Shown piece after piece: positions 45,307-54,118 of a DNA stretch of 64,000 bases (within the stretch, counting starts at the first letter, position 1; every line of letters starts with the position of its first letter). The stretch spans positions 310,001 to 374,000 of the forward strand of contig NZ_JAUSST010000003.1 in the NCBI RefSeq assembly GCF_030812415.1. The letters are read 5' to 3'. The translations under genes were made by a program, and so were the position numbers. The notes under the pieces are model-generated. The model saw nothing but the letters and a program-made list of their open reading frames with translations. It did no database searches and was not told where the DNA came from. The stretch is from Paenibacillus harenae. GTDB lineage: Bacteria > Bacillota > Bacilli > Paenibacillales > Paenibacillaceae.

Positions 45307-45419
45307 GGCCGCTGAAATTTTTAATACGTTTTTCGCCGCTTTCCAAGCTTATGACGAGTGAACAAAACGACCGGCATTTGGACTAAACATTGCGTTCAAG
45401 AAGGAAAGGAAAGGGATGT

Positions 45420-48161
45420 ATGACCGATATGCTAGGGTATGATTCGAAGAGTTTTATCATTGGAGATAAGAGAGTATTTCTGAATATCGCGTCGATTCAT
45501 TATTTTCGGATGCCGAGACAGGAATGGCGGGAAGTGCTGGTCAAGGCGAAGCTTGCCGGGATGAATTGCGTCGATACTTATTTTGCTTGGAACGTGCATG
45601 AACCGGAAGAAGGAAAATGGGACTTTGGCGACGACAACGATTGCGGGGCCTTCCTTGATTTATGCGCGGAGCTCGGACTGTGGGTCATCGCGCGCCCGGG
45701 GCCGTACATTTGTGCGGAATGGGATTTCGGAGGATTCCCGTATTGGCTGAAAGTTAAAGAAAATATTCAATTCCGAACGGATAATGAAATTTATCTTCGG
45801 TATGTATATCGTTACTTTGACCGGATTGTACCCATTATTCGCTCTCGTCAATTGACGAAAGGCGGCACCGTCATTCTCGTGCAAGTCGAGAACGAATACG
45901 GATATTTGGGCGAAGACGCATCGGGCCTTTCTTACATGAAGGGGCTTCGCGATGGTCTGCTGGAACGGGGCATCGACGTTCCGTTAATCACCTGCGAGGG
46001 CGGTTTGGAAGGAACGATAGAAGGAGCGAATTTCTGGTCGGGCGCAGACTCCCACTATGGGAAGCTAATGCGCAAGCAGCCTGACGCGCCGAAGCTCGTG
46101 ACCGAATTTTGGACGGGGTGGTTCGAGCATTGGGGAGCGCCGGCGGCGACGCAGAAGACGCCCGATTTATACGAGAAGCGGATGATGGAATGCATTCGCG
46201 CCGGCTTTGACGGCATCAGCCATTATATGTTTTTCGGCGGCACCAACTTTGACGGCTACGGCGGGCGCACGGTAGGAAGCAGCGATATTTATATGGTTAC
46301 CTCCTATGATTATGATGCACCTTTGTCGGAGTATGGAAGAGTTACAGCCAAATACCGTATGGCCAAGAAAGTATCCCTGTTCACGCAGGCGCTTGGTCCA
46401 TTTTTACTAGAGTCGGAGCCGATGGACTCGACCGAGGCGCGTTGCGGGGATGGCGTCATGCTCCAAGGCAGACAGTGGAACGGGCAAAACCTTTGGTTCG
46501 CCGAAAGCCTCAAGCAGGAGAAGGAAGTGTTCCAGGTTACACTCGAAAGCGGGCGTACGCTCCCGGTTTCGATCAAGCCGGGACAAATCGTTCCGATTCT
46601 CGACCGGATCGAGGTTTGTCCGGGCTTAAAGCTGACAAGCGGCGGATTCCTAATCGGGAATGATCGGATTAACGACGTCCAAACGATAATAATGGCGGGA
46701 GAAGACGGTCAGCGTTCGCATATCGTATTCGAAGCCGATCAGCCCATCCATTACGATAAAGACGGAAATGCCGCTCCGCATGAGAGCAGCCCGGATGGCC
46801 GCGAGCTGCGGCTCGACGTGTTCCATTTCCAGACGCCTCAGCGCATCCGCCTGAAGGTTGGCGGGCAACGCATTGAAGTTATTGTGTTAAACGGTTATAT
46901 GTCGGACCGGGCGTGGAGACTCCAAGGGGACAGTGTCCGCTGGGCAATTGGGTGGGAAGATATGGACGCAGGGACCGACGGCAGCGTTCGCGCAGTAAGC
47001 GGCAGCTCCGCGTGCGAACCGTTTCTAGTAGGAGAGCATGAGGGCAGGACGGTGCGGGGCAGCGGCAATGCCGTTCAAGCGCTGCTCTCACCTAGCTTAT
47101 CGGAGTGGAAACGGAAAACCTTAAATCTGCATTCGCTCGGAGGGGGCGAGCTTGCCGAACGTCCGCGCGGCTTTGCGGAGCTTGGATTGGAGTTCGGCTA
47201 TCTCATATACAGCAACGAAATGGAGTGCGATCAGGATCATGAAAGCACGTTTGTGATGTCGGCTATTCAAGATTCCGCGCGCGTGTTCGTAAACGGGCAG
47301 GAGCAAGGAATGATTCGACAGGTTGGCGCGGCTTCCGCAATCGTGCGGCTGCAAAAAGGACGCAATAAGGTGCAGCTTCTTGTGCAGCATATGGGCAGTC
47401 TCAATTTCTCCCCTAATTTGGGCGAAGAAAAGGGGATATTCGGGCCGGTCTATTCGGGCGGCTCGGCAATTTGTCTGCTTAGAGAATGGAAATGCGGCGA
47501 GGAAACCGTCCATCTCGACGAGGTGCATGCCGAACCGTTTGCTTCCACGCTGACGCGAAATTTCGAGCTGATGGAGAATGACGGAGCCATACTGGCAGGA
47601 GCATTATGCAGCGGGCTTCGGATTAACGGCAAAGAGGTGCCTATGGATGGCTATAAGGATTGGTTTGCTTATCATGCTGTCGATATTTCCGGTTATACAG
47701 TCAAAGGCAGCAACACGATAGAAATGCCGGTAGCCCGAACGCCGCTGGGGCGGCTGGAGCTGCTGACGTTTAACAGGTCGCGGGAGCTGAATGGCTGGTC
47801 GGCAATGTCACTGGAGGACGCAGCGCAGTTTGCGGAAGATTCAGATCCAGACTCCATCGAAGGCGGGCCTTCTTGGTATAGCAGCATGTTTGATCTTCCG
47901 GCCATTCCGGAGGACGTTAGTCCGAGGCTGAAGCTTAGAATGACGGGAATGAGCAAAGGTTATTTGCTTCTGAACGGCCGTAATTTGGGGCGTTATTGGC
48001 AGATCGGTCCCCAGGAGGATTACAAGGTTCCAATGGCATGGCTGAAGGAGACGGGCAATGAGCTGATCTTGTTTGACGAAGAGGGCAGGCGTCCGGAATC
48101 GGTACGGCTCTTCTTTGACGAGCAATCGGAACGACGCTGGCACACATTGAACGGACTGTAA
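45420..48161 (+). CDS. Beta-galactosidase, glycoside hydrolase family 35
   Basis: A 913-residue GH35 enzyme without a signal peptide, so cytoplasmic. The N-terminal TIM barrel carries IHYFRMPRQEW, WNVHEPEEGKWDF, RPGPYICAEWDFGGFPYWL, the acid/base Glu159 in VQVENEYG and the nucleophile Glu229 in TEFWTGWF. C-terminal beta-sandwich domains follow; the end LNGRNLGRYWQIGPQ is a GH35 hallmark. It removes terminal beta-galactose from imported oligosaccharides. ATG 45420 is preferred over the in-frame codon 10 residues upstream because the purine-rich ribosome site (AAGGAAAGGAAAGGG) lies between them. Controlled by the operator at 45283-45306. Confidence 0.93.
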   Translation: MTDMLGYDSKSFIIGDKRVFLNIASIHYFRMPRQEWREVLVKAKLAGMNCVDTYFAWNVHEPEEGKWDFGDDNDCGAFLDLCAELGLWVIARPGPYICAEWDFGGFPYWLKVKENIQFRTDNEIYLRYVYRYFDRIVPIIRSRQLTKGGTVILVQVENEYGYLGEDASGLSYMKGLRDGLLERGIDVPLITCEGGLEGTIEGANFWSGADSHYGKLMRKQPDAPKLVTEFWTGWFEHWGAPAATQKTPDLYEKRMMECIRAGFDGISHYMFFGGTNFDGYGGRTVGSSDIYMVTSYDYDAPLSEYGRVTAKYRMAKKVSLFTQALGPFLLESEPMDSTEARCGDGVMLQGRQWNGQNLWFAESLKQEKEVFQVTLESGRTLPVSIKPGQIVPILDRIEVCPGLKLTSGGFLIGNDRINDVQTIIMAGEDGQRSHIVFEADQPIHYDKDGNAAPHESSPDGRELRLDVFHFQTPQRIRLKVGGQRIEVIVLNGYMSDRAWRLQGDSVRWAIGWEDMDAGTDGSVRAVSGSSACEPFLVGEHEGRTVRGSGNAVQALLSPSLSEWKRKTLNLHSLGGGELAERPRGFAELGLEFGYLIYSNEMECDQDHESTFVMSAIQDSARVFVNGQEQGMIRQVGAASAIVRLQKGRNKVQLLVQHMGSLNFSPNLGEEKGIFGPVYSGGSAICLLREWKCGEETVHLDEVHAEPFASTLTRNFELMENDGAILAGALCSGLRINGKEVPMDGYKDWFAYHAVDISGYTVKGSNTIEMPVARTPLGRLELLTFNRSRELNGWSAMSLEDAAQFAEDSDPDSIEGGPSWYSSMFDLPAIPEDVSPRLKLRMTGMSKGYLLLNGRNLGRYWQIGPQEDYKVPMAWLKETGNELILFDEEGRRPESVRLFFDEQSERRWHTLNGL

Positions 48162-48177
48162 TTTGAACATTTAGCTG

Positions 48178-48220
48178 GGGCAGGAACGATCGTTGGAGCG
48201 ACGTGCCTGCTCTCTTTTTT
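48178..48220 (+). terminator. Terminator of the GH35 gene
   Basis: GCAGG-ACG (48180-48188 region) pairs with CGT-CCTGC (48202-48210) through a short bulge, followed by TCTCTTTTTT. Confidence 0.7.
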
Positions 48221-48240
48221 GAATCCATAGGTGCTGCGCA

Positions 48241-48269
48241 TTACATAACATGACTGATTTTGCTATAAT
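48241..48269 (+). promoter_or_regulatory. Promoter of the LacI-family regulator gene
   Basis: TTACAT (48241-48246), a 17-bp spacer, consensus TATAAT (48264-48269). No copy of the TGAAACCCATTTCA operator is present, so autoregulation is not indicated. Confidence 0.7.
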
Positions 48270-48305
48270 GATCCGAGACATGAAAGTAGGAAGGAAGCGT
48301 TAGGT

Positions 48306-49334
48306 TTGAGACAGGTCACCATATATGACATTGCCAAGGAGGCAGAAGTATCGATTTCGACTGTATCCCGGGTAATAAACGATACTGCTCCGGTAAAGGG
48401 ATCAACCCGTGCTAAGATTGAAGAGCTTATTCAAAAATATAACTTTCAGCCTAATGCGATGGCCAGAGGCCTTCTTAAAAACGAAACCGGCATTATTGGC
48501 GTCATTGTACCCGATCTGACCAATCCCTTTTTCCCGGAAGTACTCGCTGGAGTCGAGCATGAGGCCATGCAGTCGGGACATACCTTCCTGCTTAGCAATA
48601 CGATCGGCGATTATGCGAAGGAATCGGAATATCTCAGCATTATGCGGGAAAAACGCGTAGACGGAATTATTTTTATGGGCGGCAGAATTAATTTGAAGCA
48701 CTGCGAGGAGCATTTGGCGCAGGAGCTCGTACAGTTTGCCAGCGTCATTCCGACCGTACTTGTCAACGGAGGCTTGCGAGGCACCGACTTGATCAGGGTT
48801 GCCGCGGACGAGTCGGCGGGCACCGCTCTGGCGGTCCAGCACTTAATCGAGCTCGGGCATACGGGAATCGGATTTATCGGAGGGGAAGTCCATATGACGA
48901 CGACTTCCATCAAGCTCCGGGCATTCCGCAAGGCGATGAAGGAGGGGGGGCTGAAAGTCCGAGAGGAATGGATGCTGCCGGACAGCTTCTCCATCGATTC
49001 GGGCAAGCGTCAAATGCATAATTTGCTTGCGATGAAGAAGAAACCGACGGCCGTGTTCTGCGTCAACGATTACACGGCAATCGGAGCGATCAAGGCGGCG
49101 ACGGAGGCCGGACTGACGATACCGGACGATATGTCCGTGGTCGGCTTTGACGATATTCCGCTGGCGCATCATTTTATCCCCGAGCTCACTACCGTTTCCC
49201 AGCAGGCCAACGAGCTTGGGAAGACAGCCGTGAACGTTCTTAAAGCGATGATGAACAAAGAGAAAGTCAAAAAGCTTACCACGCTCGAGCCGCAGCTTAT
49301 CGTTCGTCAAAGCGCGGGAAGTCCGAGAAAATAA
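48306..49334 (+). CDS. LacI-family transcriptional regulator
   Basis: A 342-residue repressor. The N-terminal helix-turn-helix and hinge is TIYDIAKEAEVSISTVSRVI…QPNAMARGLL, followed by a periplasmic-binding-type sugar domain (GVIVPDLTNPFFPEVLAGVE, DGIIFMGG, VVGFDDIPLAHHFIPELTTV). TTG 48306 follows AAGGAAG by about 9 bases. It stands between the GH35 gene and the importer operon. Both have the same 14-bp operator just after their promoters, so it likely represses both until a galactoside inducer binds. Confidence 0.93.
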   Translation: MRQVTIYDIAKEAEVSISTVSRVINDTAPVKGSTRAKIEELIQKYNFQPNAMARGLLKNETGIIGVIVPDLTNPFFPEVLAGVEHEAMQSGHTFLLSNTIGDYAKESEYLSIMREKRVDGIIFMGGRINLKHCEEHLAQELVQFASVIPTVLVNGGLRGTDLIRVAADESAGTALAVQHLIELGHTGIGFIGGEVHMTTTSIKLRAFRKAMKEGGLKVREEWMLPDSFSIDSGKRQMHNLLAMKKKPTAVFCVNDYTAIGAIKAATEAGLTIPDDMSVVGFDDIPLAHHFIPELTTVSQQANELGKTAVNVLKAMMNKEKVKKLTTLEPQLIVRQSAGSPRK

Positions 49335-49373
49335 TGCCTCAGCGGCAATCAAACAAGCGAAGAGCTTCCTTCG

Positions 49374-49412
49374 GGAGCAGCAATCGGATTTATCTGATTG
49401 CTGCTCCTTTTT
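49374..49412 (+). terminator. Terminator of the LacI-family regulator gene
   Basis: A perfect 12-bp stem, GGAGCAGCAATC (49374-49385) with GATTGCTGCTCC (49396-49407), then T5. Confidence 0.9.
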
Positions 49413-49487
49413 GCGTACGGTGTTTCCTGAGTCAAGTTGTTAAGATTAACATTGGAAACGCATTGCTGGGAAATAAAAACTTTATTA

Positions 49488-49516
49488 TTGACCATGGATT
49501 GGAATCGAGCTATACT
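49488..49516 (+). promoter_or_regulatory. Sigma-A promoter of the transporter operon
   Basis: TTGACC (49488-49493), a 17-bp spacer, TATACT (49511-49516). The operator begins at the last base of the -10. Confidence 0.75.
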
Positions 49517-49529
49517 GAAATGGGTTTCA
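49516..49529. promoter_or_regulatory. LacI-family operator at the transporter promoter
   Basis: TGAAATGGGTTTCA, an inverted repeat of 5-bp arms around TGGG, is the exact reverse complement of the GH35 operator core. It covers the expected RNA start. Confidence 0.8.
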
Positions 49530-49665
49530 TGAAAGCCCTTGCATAAAGTTTCAGAGACTGGATTTCATTTTATTTTTTGGGGAGGTAGCGCCGAGTATAT
49601 TGAACCCAGGCTGTCTGTATTGCTTTGATTTATTCAATCATTCATGAAGGGGAGTGCGCTAAACA

Positions 49666-51063
49666 ATGAAACAGATGAAAAAGATGAAACCGATGTTGAT
49701 GACTGCAACCGCCGCGTTGATGATTCTGTCCGGATGCAGCGGTAATAACGGAGGGAATACACCGGCTACGGAGGCGCCTGCAACTGACGCTCCTGCGGCA
49801 ACGGTTGCTCCGACCGAGGTGCCTGAAGCGCCTGCTCCCGACCTTGGAGGCAGAGAAATTCGCATTTCCCATTGGTGGGACGCAACGCCTGTAGGCGATT
49901 CCGAAGCGGACGAATTGGCTCGCGAAAGAATCAAAAAGGTCGAAGAGAAATACAACGTCAAAATCAAGTACCTGAATACGGAATACTGGTCGACTTCGGA
50001 GAAGCTGTCCTCCTCTGTGCTCGCAGGCGATCCTTTCGCGGAAATCGTCCGCTTGCCGGACGGATTCATCTGGGGACTTACGAACGGCGGATTCCTGACG
50101 CCATTGAATGATTATCTTAACAATTCGCGCATAGCTCCGGACGTTATCGAAGCGATGAAATTCGGCGGCGAGCAAGTATACGGCCTCGAAGGCTGGTATA
50201 ACGCGAACGACTCCGGGATGTATTACAATAAACGGATTTTCAAAGAAGCGGGTTTGCAAGATCCGCAACAATTGATGGACGCGGACAACTGGAATTGGAA
50301 CACGATGCTTGATGCAGCGAAGAAGCTGACCGTCGACAACAACGGCGACGGCAAAGTGGACCAATACGGTCTTGCCGGCGCGCACTACATTTTCTCGGAG
50401 CAACTGATCGCGAGCAACGGCGGATTGATCTACGAGGAAGCTACTAAAAAAGTAACGTTTGATTCTCCCGCAGCAATGGAAGCGCTTAACTTCGAATACG
50501 AGCTGTACAACACGCACAAAGTCGTGAAAGAGAACGAAGGCAACGACTGGGAAGATCCAGCCAAATATTTCGCTGAAGGCAACATTGCGATGTATCCGGG
50601 CGGATTGTGGGAAATCGAGGGACGTCTGACTGACAAGATGAAGGACGAGTGGGGCTACGTATACTTCCCTAAAGCGCCTAACGCGACAAACTATTCGGAT
50701 CCGCTGGGACAAACGGCAGCTTATGTCATTCCAAAAGGCGTTAAGGACGCAGAAGCTATCGTGAAGATCTGGGAAGAATTGCAAGACTTCGACAACTGGG
50801 AAGCAAACCGCAAGCTATGGCTTGAAAACGTGCTGCCGGACGATACGTCCATCGCCAACGCGATGAATGAGGCCGGCAAGGTACAGCGCGTATTCGGCGG
50901 ACGCTTCGGCGGTCTCGGCGTTAAAGAACAGCTCGACTCCGTGACAGGCAAGTTCATCAAAGGCGAGGTTACGCCATCCACGGGCGTTGCTCAAGTAATC
51001 GCGGCAGCGCAAGCGGCTGCCGACAAAGTACTGAGCGGCGAAGTGGAAGAGAAGAAAGAGTAG
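49666..51063 (+). CDS. Extracellular sugar-binding lipoprotein (MalE/SBP_bac_1 type)
   Basis: A 465-residue binding protein with lipobox LSGC (Cys24), then an Ala/Pro/Thr-rich linker (TPATEAPATDAPAATVAPTE) and an SBP_bac_1 fold (REIRISHWWDATPVGD…, WYNANDSGMYYNKRIFKEAG, GLWEIEGRLTDKMKDEWGY). ATG 49666 is used. It is the first gene of a ten-gene operon and likely the main oligosaccharide receptor for one of the two permease pairs downstream. A strong hairpin follows before the next gene, suggesting it is made in excess over downstream products. Confidence 0.93.
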   Translation: MKQMKKMKPMLMTATAALMILSGCSGNNGGNTPATEAPATDAPAATVAPTEVPEAPAPDLGGREIRISHWWDATPVGDSEADELARERIKKVEEKYNVKIKYLNTEYWSTSEKLSSSVLAGDPFAEIVRLPDGFIWGLTNGGFLTPLNDYLNNSRIAPDVIEAMKFGGEQVYGLEGWYNANDSGMYYNKRIFKEAGLQDPQQLMDADNWNWNTMLDAAKKLTVDNNGDGKVDQYGLAGAHYIFSEQLIASNGGLIYEEATKKVTFDSPAAMEALNFEYELYNTHKVVKENEGNDWEDPAKYFAEGNIAMYPGGLWEIEGRLTDKMKDEWGYVYFPKAPNATNYSDPLGQTAAYVIPKGVKDAEAIVKIWEELQDFDNWEANRKLWLENVLPDDTSIANAMNEAGKVQRVFGGRFGGLGVKEQLDSVTGKFIKGEVTPSTGVAQVIAAAQAAADKVLSGEVEEKKE

Positions 51064-51096
51064 ACAAGGCAATACTTATAGGTCAACAAACAGACT

Positions 51097-51127
51097 GCCC
51101 GGTCTTCCGACTCATGGAAGGCCGGGC
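51097..51127 (+). terminator. Intercistronic hairpin after the first binding-protein gene
   Basis: GCCCGG-CTTCC (51097-51108) pairs with GGAAG-CCGGGC (51116-51127) around a 7-nt loop with single-base internal mismatches, and no T-tract. It resembles the mRNA-stabilising or attenuating hairpins found after binding-protein genes. Confidence 0.6.
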
Positions 51128-51178
51128 GGTTGCTCACAAAAACAAGATTCCGCTAGTTTGCGAAAAGGAGGGAATGAG

Positions 51179-54106
51179 GTGAAATTCGCCTTTTCCAGAA
51201 TGACCGTCGCTTGGCTGATTATCATCGCTATGCTGCTCTCGATATTGGTTTTTCCCCCTATATCTCAGTCCGATGCGGCCGGTACGGGGGCCGCGACAAG
51301 TACGGATGCCGATGCAAAGAGCGGCCGGAACTCCTTGACGAACGCATCAGTGAACAGCTACGACCATTATTTGCAGCAATACAAGGATGAAGAGCGGCCT
51401 GATGAGGAGATCGTGATTCGAGGAGCGGACTTTTCGGACGCTCGCGAAATGACCCCCGAAATCGTAGGCGAGCTGGGCGGAATAACAGGCGACTTCGTCA
51501 AGACGGGAGAGAGCGGCTCGATCGAGTGGGAGCTCGAAGTGCCGACATCCGGCTTATACCATATCGCTATGAACTATTTTCCGATCGAAGGCAAAAGCTC
51601 CAATATTGAAAGAGAGCTGCTGATCGACGGCGAGCTGCCGTTCGCAAGCGCCAGAAACCTGACTTTCCATCGCGTATGGAAAAACGAGAGCGATCAAATC
51701 GCGCAAGATAACAGGGGCAACGAGCTGAGGCCGCGCCAAGTCGAATCGCCAAAGTGGCAGCAGTCGCTGTTCAGGGATACGGAAGGCTATTACGAAGAAC
51801 CGTATGTCTTTTATTTCACGGCAGGCAAGCACAAGTTGACGCTGGTATCCTCGCGAGAGCCGATGGCCATCGACTACATTAAATTGTTTCGCTACGATTC
51901 GCCTTCCGCTTACGAAGAAGTGAAGGCCGGTTACGAGTCTATGGGTTATAAGGAGACTAGCGGACAGTTGATCAAGGTTCAGGGCGAGAACGCATCTTAC
52001 AAATCTTCGCCGACGCTGTACCCGATTAACGACCGCTCAAGTCCATCAACGGAGCCCTACGATGTATCGAAGATCAGAATGAATACGGTCGGCGGCAATA
52101 ACTGGCGGGTACCTGGCCAGTGGATTGCATGGGAAGTCGAGGCGCCGGAGGACGGTTTATACCGGATTGCCTTAAAGAACAGACAAGAATTGCTGCGAGG
52201 CATTTATTCCACGCGCTCGCTCTGGATCGACGGGGAAATTCCGTTTAAGGAAATGGCGCAAATTCCGTTTTATTACGACTCGGATTGGCAGATGAACGTA
52301 CTCGGCAACGAGGAAGAACCTTACCTCTTCTATCTGACAAAAGGAAAGCACGAGCTGAAGCTTGAGGTCAGCCTCGGGTCAATCGCGCCGCTCATTCGTC
52401 AAGTAGAAGCAAGCGTGCTCGATATTAACGCTATGTATCGAAAAATCTTGATGATTACCGGTAACGTGCCAGATCCGTATCGGGATTATCAATTAGATAA
52501 ACAAATTCCCGACATGGCCCACGTATTCAAGGAGCAGAGCGACATCCTGTACGCCGTATCGGAAGAGCTGGTGCGCTTGACGGGCGAGAAAAGCGACAAA
52601 ACCGCCGTCTTGAACAAAACGGCTTATCAGCTGGCCGATTTGGCCAAGAAGCCGGAAACGGTTCAGAAGCGGTTAGGTCAATTCAAAATCAATGTCGGCA
52701 GCGTCGGCGCTTGGATCCTGCAGGTCAGAGAGCAGCCGCTCGAGATTGATTACCTGCTCCTTGCTTCGCCTGATGCGAAGCTGCCTAAGGCGAATTCTTC
52801 CTTCGGCAAAAAGATGGTTCACGAGGTATCGTCCTTCTTCCATTCGTTCTTCGAGAATTACAATACAATCGGCAACACAACGGAAGACGGGAAGTCCATA
52901 ACCGTATGGATCGGGACGGGACGCGATCAGGCGCAAGTGCTGAAAGCGATGATCGACGATACGTTCACTCCGCTTACAGGCATCGGCGTCAATCTGAAGC
53001 TGGTCAATCAGGATGTGCTGCTTCGCGCTTCGCTCGCCGGAGAAGGTCCCGATGTAGCGATGCAGGTCGGAAATGACGTGCCGATGAACTTCGGCATGCG
53101 TAATGCAGCGGAGGATTTGTCGAAATTCCCGGACTATGAGACGGTCGTGAAGCAGTTCAGAGACAGTGCGGTCGTTCCGTACAAGTCCGAAGGCCAAGTA
53201 TTCGCTCTGCCTGAACAGCAAATTTTCAATATGCTCTTCTACCGGAAGGATATATTGGAGGAGCTGAACATAGAGCCGCCGCAGACGTGGGACGATGTGT
53301 ATGCGATGATCCCGGTGCTGCAAAAAAATCATATGGATTTCGCGCTTCCGATTGCCCAATCGACGGGCGTTCCCGTGCTGGAGGCGAACCGTGCGTTCGC
53401 CATGCTGCTGTACCAAATGGACGGAGCCTTCTACTTGAACGATGGGGCGAGGAGCGGTCTGGCCACGGATGTTGGACTCAGCGCATTCAAGAAGTGGACC
53501 GACTTCTATACGAGCTACAAACTTCCGCTTATCTTCGACTTTCCAATGCGGTTCCGAACGGGCGAAATGCCGGTCGGCATTCAAGACTATACATTCTACA
53601 ACTACTTGACCGTATCCGCTCCGGAAATCAAAGGCTTATGGGAATTCATACCGGTTCCAGGCATGAAGCAGGCGGACGGCACGATTCGCCGGGACGTCGC
53701 CAGCGGAGGAACAGCCGCCATTATGCTGAAGCAGGCCACGGACAAGGATGCGGCATGGGAGTTCATGAAATGGTGGGTAAGCAAGGACTCGCAGGTAAGG
53801 TTCGGCAGAGAGATGGAAGGGCTGATGGGCGCCGCGGCGCGTTATCCGACGGCCAATATGGAAGCGCTCAAGGAGCTGCCATGGCCGGCGCGGGATTATC
53901 GCAATCTCGAAGAACAATGGCAATGGGTGCAAGGCGTGCCGGAGGTGCCTGGCGGTTATTTCACGGGAAGGCATCTCGACAACGCGCTGCGCGAAGTCAT
54001 CAATAACGGCACGAACACGGCCGATGCATTGTACGACTATGTGCAGGAAATCGACTATGAGATCGCGGAGAAACGAGCCGAGTTCAAGTTGGACGGGAAG
54101 GACTAG
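51179..54106 (+). CDS. Large membrane-anchored sugar-binding protein with tandem carbohydrate-binding-like domains
   Basis: A 975-residue exported protein. An N-terminal hydrophobic segment (AWLIIIAMLLSILVFPPI) acts as signal or anchor; no lipobox. Two related beta-rich modules (about 75-240 and 260-420) share features such as W(E/A)(L/V)E(V/A)P…GLY(H/R)IA, LWIDGE(I/L)PF and EPY(V/L)FY(F/L)TAGKH-like ends, typical of galactose-binding folds. A helical linker with another beta segment follows, then an SBP_bac_1 domain (about 555-930) beginning ITVWIGTGRDQAQVLKAMID. GTG 51179 is 7 bases after AAAGGAGGG. Probably captures polysaccharide near the cell surface for the permeases downstream. Confidence 0.85.
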   Translation: MKFAFSRMTVAWLIIIAMLLSILVFPPISQSDAAGTGAATSTDADAKSGRNSLTNASVNSYDHYLQQYKDEERPDEEIVIRGADFSDAREMTPEIVGELGGITGDFVKTGESGSIEWELEVPTSGLYHIAMNYFPIEGKSSNIERELLIDGELPFASARNLTFHRVWKNESDQIAQDNRGNELRPRQVESPKWQQSLFRDTEGYYEEPYVFYFTAGKHKLTLVSSREPMAIDYIKLFRYDSPSAYEEVKAGYESMGYKETSGQLIKVQGENASYKSSPTLYPINDRSSPSTEPYDVSKIRMNTVGGNNWRVPGQWIAWEVEAPEDGLYRIALKNRQELLRGIYSTRSLWIDGEIPFKEMAQIPFYYDSDWQMNVLGNEEEPYLFYLTKGKHELKLEVSLGSIAPLIRQVEASVLDINAMYRKILMITGNVPDPYRDYQLDKQIPDMAHVFKEQSDILYAVSEELVRLTGEKSDKTAVLNKTAYQLADLAKKPETVQKRLGQFKINVGSVGAWILQVREQPLEIDYLLLASPDAKLPKANSSFGKKMVHEVSSFFHSFFENYNTIGNTTEDGKSITVWIGTGRDQAQVLKAMIDDTFTPLTGIGVNLKLVNQDVLLRASLAGEGPDVAMQVGNDVPMNFGMRNAAEDLSKFPDYETVVKQFRDSAVVPYKSEGQVFALPEQQIFNMLFYRKDILEELNIEPPQTWDDVYAMIPVLQKNHMDFALPIAQSTGVPVLEANRAFAMLLYQMDGAFYLNDGARSGLATDVGLSAFKKWTDFYTSYKLPLIFDFPMRFRTGEMPVGIQDYTFYNYLTVSAPEIKGLWEFIPVPGMKQADGTIRRDVASGGTAAIMLKQATDKDAAWEFMKWWVSKDSQVRFGREMEGLMGAAARYPTANMEALKELPWPARDYRNLEEQWQWVQGVPEVPGGYFTGRHLDNALREVINNGTNTADALYDYVQEIDYEIAEKRAEFKLDGKD

Positions 54107-54118
54107 GAGGGACTCTTT

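Larger units (their letters stand above)
49413..49665 (+). promoter_or_regulatory. Leader region of the galactan-type transporter operon
   Basis: It holds the promoter and operator listed separately, and upstream of them TTGGAAACG (49452-49460), which matches the left half of a CcpA cre site but not the right half. The mRNA leader is about 140 bases. Confidence 0.4.

Noticed and set aside
49642..50784. 380-codon antisense open frame under the binding-protein gene
   Set aside because: Shadow of the lipoprotein gene; no domain recognisable.
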